From Streptomyces tuirus (lineage in GTDB: Bacteria; Actinomycetota; Actinomycetes; Streptomycetales; Streptomycetaceae), in NCBI RefSeq assembly GCF_014701095.1, contig NZ_AP023439.1:1724001-1788000 (forward strand): a stretch of 64,000 bases of DNA, in the 5' to 3' direction. Each line of letters starts with the position of its first letter. Position 1 is the stretch's first letter. The translations under genes and the position numbers were made by a program. Below are positions 56,224 to 64,000 of this stretch, piece after piece. The notes under the pieces were generated by a model. The model did no database searches. It was not told the DNA's origin and was given only the letters and a program-made list of their open reading frames with translations.

Positions 56224-57033
56224 TCAGCTACGGCCGTGCCGGAGCGCCGGGTGCTCGCCGGCCGCCACCAGGTCCGAGACCGCCGTCCTCGGGTCCTTGC
56301 CCGTGACGAGGGACTCGCCGACCAGGACGGCGTCGGCGCCGGCGTTGGCGTACGCGATGAGGTCGTGCGGGCCGCGGACGCCGGACTCGGCGATCTTGAT
56401 GATGTGGTCGGGGATCTCCGGCGCCACCCGCTCGAAGGTGCCGCGGTCGACCTCGAGGGTCTTGAGGTTGCGCGCGTTGACGCCGATCACGCGGGCGCCG
56501 GCGTCCACCGCGCGCTCGACCTCGTCCTCGTCGTGCACCTCGACGAGCGGCGTGAGCCCGATGGACTCGGCGCGCTCGATGAGGGACTCCAGGGCGGGCT
56601 GGTCGAGGGCGGCGACGATCAGCAGCACGACGTCGGCGCCGTAGGCGCGGGCCTCCCACAGCTGGTACGACGTGACCATGAAGTCCTTGCGCAGCACGGG
56701 GATGTCCACCCGGGCGCGGACGGCCTCGAGGTCGGCGAGCGAGCCGCCGAAGCGGCGCTCCTCGGTGAGGACGGAGATGACGGCGGCGCCGCCCGCCTCG
56801 TAGTCCGCGGCGAGTGCGGCCGGGTCGGCGATCGCGGCCAGCGCGCCCTTGGAGGGGCTGGAGCGCTTGACCTCGCAGATGACCTTGACGCCGTCGCCGC
56901 GCAGTGCGGCCGCGCCGTCCTTGGCCGCGGGAGCCTTCGCCGCGCGCTCCTTGAGCTCGTCGAGGCTGACGCGCGCCTGCCGCTCCGCGAGGTCGGCACG
57001 GACTCCGTCGATGATCTCGTCGAGCACACTCAC
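56224..57033 (-). CDS. trpC: Indole-3-glycerol phosphate synthase
   Basis: 269 residues, the standard length. It closes the indole ring from carboxyphenylamino-deoxyribulose phosphate. [11 protein letters not shown] (53-63) holds the catalytic Lys, VLRKDFMV the next Lys, [10 protein letters not shown] the Asn, and AESGV the C-terminal phosphate site. I chose the GTG at 57033, with GGAAGGGGG 8 bases upstream; the longer frame has no support. It heads the trpC-trpM-trpB-trpA unit. Confidence 0.96.
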   Translation of the reverse strand: MSVLDEIIDGVRADLAERQARVSLDELKERAAKAPAAKDGAAALRGDGVKVICEVKRSSPSKGALAAIADPAALAADYEAGGAAVISVLTEERRFGGSLADLEAVRARVDIPVLRKDFMVTSYQLWEARAYGADVVLLIVAALDQPALESLIERAESIGLTPLVEVHDEDEVERAVDAGARVIGVNARNLKTLEVDRGTFERVAPEIPDHIIKIAESGVRGPHDLIAYANAGADAVLVGESLVTGKDPRTAVSDLVAAGEHPALRHGRS

Positions 57034-57171
57034 GCGAGCGGCCCCCTTCCAGACGCTTGACAGTTCCAGCGACCGTCGAAAACCGATGGTCACTGCGATG
57101 GTATCCGCAGCGGGGCGCAGGCCTCACATCCGGTTGACATGGGTCCCACTACCTGGACATCCGCCTGTTGA

Positions 57172-57606
57172 TCAAGGATGGAGCCAGCCACCGAAGGGCA
57201 GGTTCCGGACAACGGTGAAGACGAGCAGCAACCCGCCGAGGCTCCAGACCAGCCCCGGACGCGGGTCGATCCGCAGGGGACGCCCCCGGACCGCCTGGAC
57301 CACCCATACGGTCCACAGCACCGCGAAGCCCAGATAGCCGAGGGTCGCGGGCGCGTTGGCGTGCAGCGCCGCGAGGAGGTCCCCGTGGACGAAGGCGTGC
57401 GCGCTGCGCAGTCCGCCGCAGCCTGGGCAGTAGAGACCGGTGTAGTGCAGCAGCGGGCAGACGGGGTAGTGGCCGGGCTCGTTGGGGTCCACCGTGCCCA
57501 CGTAGGCGAAGGCGGCGGCGACGGCCGCGAGCGCCCCGGCGGGGACGGCCAGTCGGCTCGGGACGCTCTGCGTCACCCTTCGGCTCTCGGCGTTCACGGT
57601 ATGCAT
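57172..57606 (-). CDS. DUF2752 membrane protein
   Basis: 144 residues, three predicted membrane helices (about 20-38, 88-108 and 118-136). Family motif LHYTGLYCPGCGGLRSAHAFVHGDL, with a CPGCG cysteine pair between helices 1 and 2. Function unknown; it is common near trp genes in Streptomyces. ATG start with GCGGGG upstream; a second ATG four codons earlier is possible. Confidence 0.83.
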   Translation of the reverse strand: MHTVNAESRRVTQSVPSRLAVPAGALAAVAAAFAYVGTVDPNEPGHYPVCPLLHYTGLYCPGCGGLRSAHAFVHGDLLAALHANAPATLGYLGFAVLWTVWVVQAVRGRPLRIDPRPGLVWSLGGLLLVFTVVRNLPFGGWLHP

Positions 57607-57621
57607 TGTGCCCCGCATGCG

Positions 57622-57666
57622 CGTGAGGGGCGGCTCCGGCACCCGTGTGCCAGGCCGCCCCTCACG
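57622..57666 (-). terminator. Terminator downstream of the HGxxPAAW gene
   Basis: 13-bp perfect outer stem (57622-57634 with 57654-57666) enclosing an inner GGCAC/GTGCC stem. It lies between the HGxxPAAW stop and the DUF2752 start. Confidence 0.7.
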
Positions 57667-57698
57667 TGAGGACGTGCTCCGCGGATGGTGCCGCGGGG

Positions 57699-57950
57699 TC
57701 AGCTCCCGGCGCCGGCCGGCTCGCGGTCGCCCGTGGTCCGGTGCGGCTGGTGGGCATCCCTGGGCTGGCCCAGGCCCATCATCCGCATGATGCCGCCGAC
57801 GACACCGCCGAGCAGCACGACGACCATGCCCGCCCAGAAGCCCACCGGCTGGTCCAGCACCATGAACGCGCCCGAGACGCAGAAACCGATGAAGGCGATC
57901 GTGACACCGGTCCAGGCGGCCGGGGTGTGACCGTGGCTGCTGCCCGCCAT
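57699..57950 (-). CDS. HGxxPAAW-family small membrane protein
   Basis: 83 residues. It begins MAGSSHGHTPAAW, the defining motif of this actinobacterial family, and has two membrane helices (about 14-32 and 38-58). Role unknown; it is regularly found with trp genes. The ATG has GAGGAG upstream, and the longer open frame is unconserved. Confidence 0.85.
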   Translation of the reverse strand: MAGSSHGHTPAAWTGVTIAFIGFCVSGAFMVLDQPVGFWAGMVVVLLGGVVGGIMRMMGLGQPRDAHQPHRTTGDREPAGAGS

Positions 57951-58047
57951 TGCTTGCTCCTCGTTGCTGTGTGCGTGTCTGAGCAGGACGCTCGGAGTCA
58001 TTGTCCCGCACGCGCGCCCGCGAGGTGAGCGGGGGTGCTCCCCCACT

Positions 58048-58096
58048 CCCCCGGGTGGGCTCAGGCCCCGGCCCCCCGGGTGGGCTCAGGCCCCGG
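58048..58096. repeat. 24-bp direct repeat, two copies
   Basis: Unit CCCCCGGGTGGGCTCAGGCC plus CCGG at 58048-58071 and again at 58073-58096, period 25. It spans the 3' end of the Trp-associated membrane protein gene and the gap after it. Confidence 0.8.
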
Positions 58097-58727
58097 TCGG
58101 GTCCTCGCCGCGGTCGAGCGCCTTCCACAGGTCCTCGGGCCGGTCGGGGTCGACGGCGGGGGCCTTGCGGCGCGGCTGGGGCGTGGCGCCGCGCTCGTAG
58201 CGGCCGGACATGGCGGGCCACAGGCGGCCGTAGCGCAGGGCGAGCAGTCCGGCCATGAGGATCAGGACGCCGCCGACGACCGCGACGTACGGCCAGGCGG
58301 TGTGGCTGAGGGCGTCGACGGAGGCCGAGGTGTCGCCGGAGGCCTGGGCGGCCTGCTCGTCGAGCGCGGAGCTGTCGGAGGCGCCGAGCAGGGCCGCGGC
58401 GACGATGCCGACGCCGGAGAGCGCGAGCAGCCCGGCGACGACGAAGCGGCCGGCGCGGCGGACGGCGAACACGGCGACGAGCGCGGCGAGGCCCACGACG
58501 GCGAGCGCCGCGGGAACACCCGTGACGTCGCTGCCCTTGGCGGTCAGGGGGAAGGCGCCACCGGCCACCGTCGCGGTGCCCTGCGACCATTGCTGCCGGG
58601 TGGCGAGCAGCGCCACGGCGGCGCCGAGCGCGCCGCTCAGCAGCGCGACGGCGAGGCTCAGGCGGCCGGCCCGGGCGGATCCGGGGGCGTGGGAACGGGG
58701 GTGCGGTACAGCAGTCACGTACCCCAC
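58086..58727 (-). CDS. Trp biosynthesis-associated membrane protein (TIGR02234 family)
   Basis: 213 residues with four membrane helices (about 23-42, 72-90, 93-112 and 146-164). A conserved periplasmic QQWSQGTA stretch follows helix 1. The family is defined by its place beside trp genes in actinobacteria; the biochemical role is unknown. The GTG at 58727 is used; a GTG three codons on (58718) has a closer GGGG. It lies just after the trpE terminator. Confidence 0.85.
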   Translation of the reverse strand: MGYVTAVPHPRSHAPGSARAGRLSLAVALLSGALGAAVALLATRQQWSQGTATVAGGAFPLTAKGSDVTGVPAALAVVGLAALVAVFAVRRAGRFVVAGLLALSGVGIVAAALLGASDSSALDEQAAQASGDTSASVDALSHTAWPYVAVVGGVLILMAGLLALRYGRLWPAMSGRYERGATPQPRRKAPAVDPDRPEDLWKALDRGEDPTGA

Positions 58728-58734
58728 TATCGCC

Positions 58735-58766
58735 TGAACCCCGGGCGAACCGTCACCCGGGGTTCA
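58735..58766 (-). terminator. Terminator after trpE
   Basis: Perfect 11-bp stem (58735-58745 with 58756-58766), 2 bases beyond the trpE stop codon, before the next gene on the same strand. Confidence 0.75.
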
Positions 58767-58768
58767 TC

Positions 58769-60250
<1,482 letters not shown>

Positions 60251-60261
60251 GGCCGCTGACC

Positions 60262-60705
60262 TTACTGATCCGTGGCGGAACCGGCCGGACCGCCGTCCTT
60301 GAGGAGTACGTCCTCGTCGAAGCAGGTGCGCGCGCCGGTGTGGCAGGCGGCGCCGACCTGGTCGACCTTGACGAGCACGGTGTCCGCGTCGCAGTCCAGG
60401 GCGACGGACTTCACCCACTGGAAGTGGCCGGAGGTGTCGCCCTTGACCCAGTACTCCCGGCGGCTGCGCGACCAGTAGGTGCACCGGCCGGTGGTCAGGG
60501 TGCGGTGCAGCGCCTCGTCGTCCATCCAGCCGAGCATGAGCACCTCGCCGGTGTCGTACTGCTGGGCGATGGCGGGCAGGAGACCGTCGGGGCTGCGCTT
60601 GAGGCGCGCGGCGATCTCCGGGTCGAGAGAGCTGGATGGATCACTGTGGCGCGAAGCGCCTCCTCGAGGGGCGGTGGCCGGGCGACGGGCGGGCGTGCTG
60701 GTCAT
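60262..60705 (-). CDS. hisI: Phosphoribosyl-AMP cyclohydrolase
   Basis: 147 residues. It opens the purine ring of PR-AMP, step three of histidine synthesis. [31 protein letters not shown], the Mg site DCDADT and the zinc cysteines (ACHTGARTC) are all present. There is no fused HisE domain. The first ~28 residues are a Ser/Pro/Ala-rich extension. An ATG three codons upstream (60714) is possible. It is divergent from the TIGR03085 gene. Confidence 0.95.
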   Translation of the reverse strand: MTSTPARRPATAPRGGASRHSDPSSSLDPEIAARLKRSPDGLLPAIAQQYDTGEVLMLGWMDDEALHRTLTTGRCTYWSRSRREYWVKGDTSGHFQWVKSVALDCDADTVLVKVDQVGAACHTGARTCFDEDVLLKDGGPAGSATDQ

Positions 60706-60789
60706 GGTGACCATTGTGCCGCGCGGCACCGACAGGCCCGGTGGAGTGTCCACTGGGCGGACCCGGTGGCCGGCCGTAGGCTGGCCCCC

Positions 60790-61425
60790 ATGTCGACCCA
60801 TGCCAAGCGTGAACGACTTCTCCTCGCCGACCTGTTGGAGACCGCGGGCCCGGACGCGCCCACTCTGTGCGAGGGCTGGACGACCAGGGACCTCGCCGCG
60901 CACGTCGTGGTGCGCGAGCGCCGCCCGGACGCCGCCGGCGGGATACTGATCAAGCAGCTCGCGCCGCGTCTGGACAAGGTGATGGCGGAGTACACCGACA
61001 AGCCGTACGAGGAGCTGATCCAGCTGATCCGTACGGGCCCGCCGCGTTTCTCGCCCTTCTCCCTGAAGCCGGTCGACGAGGCGTCGAACATCATCGAGTT
61101 CTACGTCCACACCGAGGACGTCCGGCGCGCCCAGCCCGACTGGTCCCCGCGCGACCTCGACCCGGTCTTCCAGGACGCCCTGTGGTCCCGCCTTGAGCGC
61201 ACCGCCCGTCTGATGGGCCGCGGCGTCCCGACGGGCCTGGTCCTGCGCCGGCCCGACGGCCAGACGGCGGTGGCCCACCGCGGCACCCCGGTGGTCACCG
61301 TGACCGGCGAGCCGTCCGAACTGGTCCTGTTCTCCTACGGCCGTCAGAGCGCGGCCAAGGTCGATCTGGACGGCGACGAGAACGCGATCGCGAAGCTGCA
61401 GGAGACCAAGCAGCTCGGCATCTGA
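60790..61425 (+). CDS. TIGR03085-family protein (DinB/maleylpyruvate isomerase-like)
   Basis: 211 residues, actinobacterial family. The N-terminal four-helix DinB-like bundle begins [39 protein letters not shown]; a metal-binding His is expected in the AAHVVVRE helix, and a second in [16 protein letters not shown]. Related folds are mycothiol-dependent enzymes, so a mycothiol link is possible but not shown. The ATG start lacks a strong ribosome site. Confidence 0.82.
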   Translation: MSTHAKRERLLLADLLETAGPDAPTLCEGWTTRDLAAHVVVRERRPDAAGGILIKQLAPRLDKVMAEYTDKPYEELIQLIRTGPPRFSPFSLKPVDEASNIIEFYVHTEDVRRAQPDWSPRDLDPVFQDALWSRLERTARLMGRGVPTGLVLRRPDGQTAVAHRGTPVVTVTGEPSELVLFSYGRQSAAKVDLDGDENAIAKLQETKQLGI

Positions 61426-61438
61426 GCCCGGCATCCGG

Positions 61439-61473
61439 GAGAGCCCCGGCCGCGTCGCGCGGCCGGGGCTCTC
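61439..61473. terminator. Bidirectional terminator between the TIGR03085 gene and hisF
   Basis: 16-bp perfect stem (61439-61454 with 61458-61473) with a TCG loop, 13 bases after the TIGR03085 stop and 14 bases before the end of the convergent hisF gene. Confidence 0.85.
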
Positions 61474-61487
61474 TGCGGACGGGGACG

Positions 61488-62243
61488 TCACCGCACCGGG
61501 TGCCCCGCCCCCCGCAGCGTCTCCTTGACCTGGCCGATGCGCAGGTCGCCGAAGTGGAACACCGAGGCCGCCAGGACCGCGTCCGCGCCCGCCTCTACGG
61601 CCGGGGGGAAGTCGGTCAGCCGGCCGGCGCCGCCCGAGGCGATGACCGGGATCGTGACGTGCTTGCGTACGGCCCGGATCATCTCCAGGTCGTAGCCGTC
61701 CTTGGTGCCGTCGGCGTCCATCGAGTTGAGCAGGATCTCGCCGGCGCCCAGTTCGGCTGCCCGGTGGGCCCACTCGACGGCGTCGATGCCGGTGCCCTTG
61801 CGGCCGCCGTGGGTGGTGACCTCGAAGGAGCCCGACTCGGTGCGGCGGGCGTCGACCGACAGGACCAGGACCTGGCGGCCGAAACGCTCGGCGATCTCGC
61901 GGATCAGGTCGGGCCGGGCGATCGCGGCCGTGTTGACGCCGACCTTGTCCGCACCGGCGCGCAGCAGCTTGTCCACGTCCTCGGCGGTGCGGACGCCGCC
62001 GCCGACCGTGAGCGGGATGAACACCTGCTCGGCCGTGCGGCGCACCACGTCGTACGTGGTCTCGCGGTTGCCCGACGAGGCGGTGATGTCCAGGAACGTC
62101 AGCTCGTCCGCGCCCTCGGCGTCGTACACCTTGGCCATCTCGACGGGGTCGCCCGCGTCGCGCAGGTTCTGGAAGTTGACGCCCTTGACGACCCGGCCGT
62201 TGTCCACGTCCAGGCAGGGGATGACTCGGACCGCCAGGGTCAT
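61488..62243 (-). CDS. hisF: Imidazole glycerol phosphate synthase cyclase subunit
   Basis: 251 residues, (beta/alpha)8 barrel. With HisH it makes imidazole glycerol phosphate and AICAR. Catalytic Asp12 ([15 protein letters not shown]) and the second Asp in LSVDARRT are present, with phosphate loops LTVGGGVRT and IASGGAG. ATG with AGGAG upstream. It lies 13 bases after the RidA-like gene in the hisH-priA-ridA-hisF operon. Confidence 0.97.
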   Translation of the reverse strand: MTLAVRVIPCLDVDNGRVVKGVNFQNLRDAGDPVEMAKVYDAEGADELTFLDITASSGNRETTYDVVRRTAEQVFIPLTVGGGVRTAEDVDKLLRAGADKVGVNTAAIARPDLIREIAERFGRQVLVLSVDARRTESGSFEVTTHGGRKGTGIDAVEWAHRAAELGAGEILLNSMDADGTKDGYDLEMIRAVRKHVTIPVIASGGAGRLTDFPPAVEAGADAVLAASVFHFGDLRIGQVKETLRGAGHPVR

Positions 62244-62256
62244 GAATCGTGCTCCT

Positions 62257-62658
62257 CTAGTGTTCCTCTGAAGGTGTCCCTCTGAATGCTTCCACTTCCA
62301 CCGACACCAGGACCCGGGAGTCGATGAAGCCCTGCACGACCAGCAGGGTCGTGACCGGGCGCACGCTGTCGAACATCTCCTTGTGGGCCCGGCCCACCGC
62401 GTCGACGTCCCGGGCGTGTGCCAGGTACACACGGGTGCGGATCACGGACTCGGGCGCGAGCCCGAACTCGGCGATCGCCTCGAGGGCGGTGGTGATGGCC
62501 ACCTTGGCCTGCTCGTAGGGGTCGCCCTCGCCGTAGAGCACATCGCCCTTGAACGCGGTCGTGCCCGCCACCAGCACCCGGTCGCCCGCCTCGACGGCGC
62601 GTGCAAAACCGAAGGACTCTTCCCAGGGACTTCCGCTCTGCACACGCCGCACGGTCAT
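62257..62658 (-). CDS. RidA-family (YjgF/UK114) protein
   Basis: 133 residues. [29 protein letters not shown] opens the trimeric fold; the ligand Arg lies in [29 protein letters not shown] ends it. RidA hydrolyses reactive enamine/imine intermediates from PLP enzymes; this branch is often found inside actinobacterial his operons. Its ATG overlaps the priA stop (ATGA). Confidence 0.88.
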   Translation of the reverse strand: MTVRRVQSGSPWEESFGFARAVEAGDRVLVAGTTAFKGDVLYGEGDPYEQAKVAITTALEAIAEFGLAPESVIRTRVYLAHARDVDAVGRAHKEMFDSVRPVTTLLVVQGFIDSRVLVSVEVEAFRGTPSEEH

Positions 62659-63380
62659 GACGACACAGCCTCCAAGGCCTCTTCCAGGGTGAACGCCTTC
62701 GCGTACAGCGCCTTCCCGACGATGGCGCCCTCGACACCGAGCGGGACGAGGTCGGCGATGGCGCGCAGGTCGTCGAGCGAGGAGACCCCGCCGGATGCCA
62801 CGACCGGGCGGTCGGTGGCGGCGCACACATTGCGCAGCAGCTCCAGGTTCGGGCCCTGCAGCGTGCCGTCCTTGGCGATGTCGGTGACGACGTACCGCGC
62901 GCAGCCCTCCTTGTCGAGGCGCGCCAGGGTCTCGTAGAGGTCGCCGCCGTCGCGGGTCCAGCCGCGTCCGCGCAGGGTCGTGCCGCGGACGTCGAGACCG
63001 ACCGCGATCTGGTCGCCGTGCTCGGCGATGACCTTGGCGACCCACTCCGGCGTCTCCAGGGCGGCCGTGCCCAGGTTGACGCGCCTGCAGCCGGTGGCGA
63101 GGGCGGCGGCGAGGGTCTCGTCGTCGCGGATGCCGCCGGACAGCTCCACCTTGATGTCCATGGCGCGGGCGACCTCGGCGATCAGCTCGCGGTTGTTCCC
63201 GGTGCCGAAGGCGGCGTCCAGGTCGACCAGGTGCAGCCACTCGGCGCCGGAGCGCTGCCAGGCGAGGGCGGCCTCCAGCGGGGAGCCGTAGGAGGTCTCC
63301 GAGCCGGACTCGCCGTGCACCAGGCGGACGGCCTGGCCGTCCCGGACGTCGACGGCGGGGAGGAGTTCGAGCTTGCTCAC
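62655..63380 (-). CDS. priA: Bifunctional phosphoribosyl isomerase A (HisA and TrpF activities)
   Basis: 241 residues. In actinobacteria this single barrel isomerises both ProFAR (histidine) and PRA (tryptophan), which replaces the missing trpF. Catalytic Asp11 ([15 protein letters not shown]) and Asp130 ([21 protein letters not shown]) are present, as are the phosphate loops ELSGGIRDD and VASGGVSS and the Arg-rich loop used to switch substrates. The GTG overlaps the hisH stop (GTGA). Confidence 0.95.
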   Translation of the reverse strand: MSKLELLPAVDVRDGQAVRLVHGESGSETSYGSPLEAALAWQRSGAEWLHLVDLDAAFGTGNNRELIAEVARAMDIKVELSGGIRDDETLAAALATGCRRVNLGTAALETPEWVAKVIAEHGDQIAVGLDVRGTTLRGRGWTRDGGDLYETLARLDKEGCARYVVTDIAKDGTLQGPNLELLRNVCAATDRPVVASGGVSSLDDLRAIADLVPLGVEGAIVGKALYAKAFTLEEALEAVSS

Positions 63381-64000
63381 AGTGTTCCGATCCAGTTGGT
63401 GAGGAGCTGGGCTCCGGCGTCGCCGGACTTCTCGGGGTGGAACTGCGTGGCCCACAGGGCGCCGTTCTCGACGGCGGCGACGAACGGCTTGCCGTGGGTG
63501 GACCAGGTGACCTTGGGGGCCGTCATCGCCGTGTTGTGCGTCTGAAGGGACCAGTCGTGGACGGCGTAGGAGTGCACGAAGTAGAAGCGGGCGTCCGGGT
63601 CGAGGCCGGCGAACAGCTGCGAGCCGGGCGCCGCTTCGACGGTGTTCCAGCCCATGTGGGGCACGATCTCGGCCTGGAGCGGCTCGACGGAGCCGGGCCA
63701 CTCGTCGAGGCCCTCGCTCTCCACGCCGTGCTCGATGCCGCGCGCGAAGAGGATCTGCATGCCGACGCAGATGCCCATGACGGGGCGGCCGCCGGAGAGC
63801 CGGCGGTCGACAATCCAGTCGCCGCGGGCCTCGCGCAGGCCGGTCATGCAGGAGGCGAAGGCGCCGACGCCGGGGACCAGCAGGCCGTCGGCGTTCAGGG
63901 CCTTGTCGTAGTCACGCGTGATCTCGACGTCGGCTCCCGTGCGGGCGAGGGCGCGCTCGGCGGAACGGACGTTGCCGAAGCCGTAGTCGAAGACCACCAC
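63377..64000 (-). CDS. hisH: Imidazole glycerol phosphate synthase glutaminase subunit (5' end cut by window)
   Basis: 207 codons visible; the start lies beyond the right edge (the family usually has a few more residues before [12 protein letters not shown]). Class I glutamine amidotransferase: nucleophile Cys in [10 protein letters not shown], catalytic His and Glu in QFHPEKSG. It feeds ammonia to HisF. First visible gene of the hisH-priA-ridA-hisF run. Confidence 0.95.
   Translation of the reverse strand: MVVFDYGFGNVRSAERALARTGADVEITRDYDKALNADGLLVPGVGAFASCMTGLREARGDWIVDRRLSGGRPVMGICVGMQILFARGIEHGVESEGLDEWPGSVEPLQAEIVPHMGWNTVEAAPGSQLFAGLDPDARFYFVHSYAVHDWSLQTHNTAMTAPKVTWSTHGKPFVAAVENGALWATQFHPEKSGDAGAQLLTNWIGTL

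Overview
This window comes from a high-GC actinomycete, almost certainly a Streptomyces. The evidence is strong third-position GC bias, GTG starts, many 1-4 nt ATGA/GTGA gene overlaps, trpC-trpM-trpB-trpA order, a priA gene for dual His/Trp synthesis, and an ANTAR regulator beside pyruvate kinase and liv genes. No plasmid, prophage, insertion sequence or CRISPR array is visible. The left edge cuts livM and the right edge cuts hisH.

Layout. (1) 1-3717: end of a branched-chain amino-acid ABC importer (livM-livG-livF), a bidirectional terminator, and a convergent ANTAR response regulator. (2) 3815-4769: tRNA-Leu(CAA) with its own terminator, then a free-standing two-motif LAGLIDADG protein. (3) 4781-9045: pyruvate kinase, a SIMPL protein and a Tat-exported 5'-nucleotidase with a candidate PHO box. 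(4) 9059-11859: a two-gene siderophore-precursor operon (PLP decarboxylase plus lysine/diamine N-hydroxylase) with no condensing enzyme. (5) 11990-17093: aminopeptidase N, a lone receiver protein, chorismate mutase, a GNAT gene broken by an in-frame TAG, and a Zn-peptidase-like gene.

(6) 17118-27074: the most striking block. Its gene order matches the mycobacterial KstR2 regulon, which degrades the last two steroid rings (HIP pathway): two SDRs, echA20, ipdA, ipdB, ipdC, fadA6, kstR2, ipdF, fadE30 and a second acyl-CoA dehydrogenase. Both divergent promoters carry the same KstR2-like palindrome. FadD3, the enzyme that would start the pathway, is not in the window. (7) 27046-37513: a stand-alone second cytochrome b (QcrB), a TerF-like vWA protein, and a four-gene ABC export system with two very large FtsX-type permeases.

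(8) 37616-43670: glutamate synthase gltB-gltD. The 360-base region upstream has GlnR-like half-sites and is followed by a VIT1-family transporter. (9) 45025-51852: six tightly coupled genes, four tandem ADP-ribosylglycohydrolase paralogues followed by a CaiB-type CoA-transferase and a CitE-type lyase; the function is unknown. (10) 51922-64000: lgt, a DsbA-like protein, trpA, trpB, trpM, trpC, small membrane proteins, trpE, hisI, a TIGR03085 protein, hisF, ridA, priA and partial hisH. PriA links the two amino-acid pathways here because it does both the HisA and the TrpF step.

Gene starts were chosen from Shine-Dalgarno spacing, overlaps and family lengths. Protein-family calls rest on motifs and remembered homologues, not on a search.
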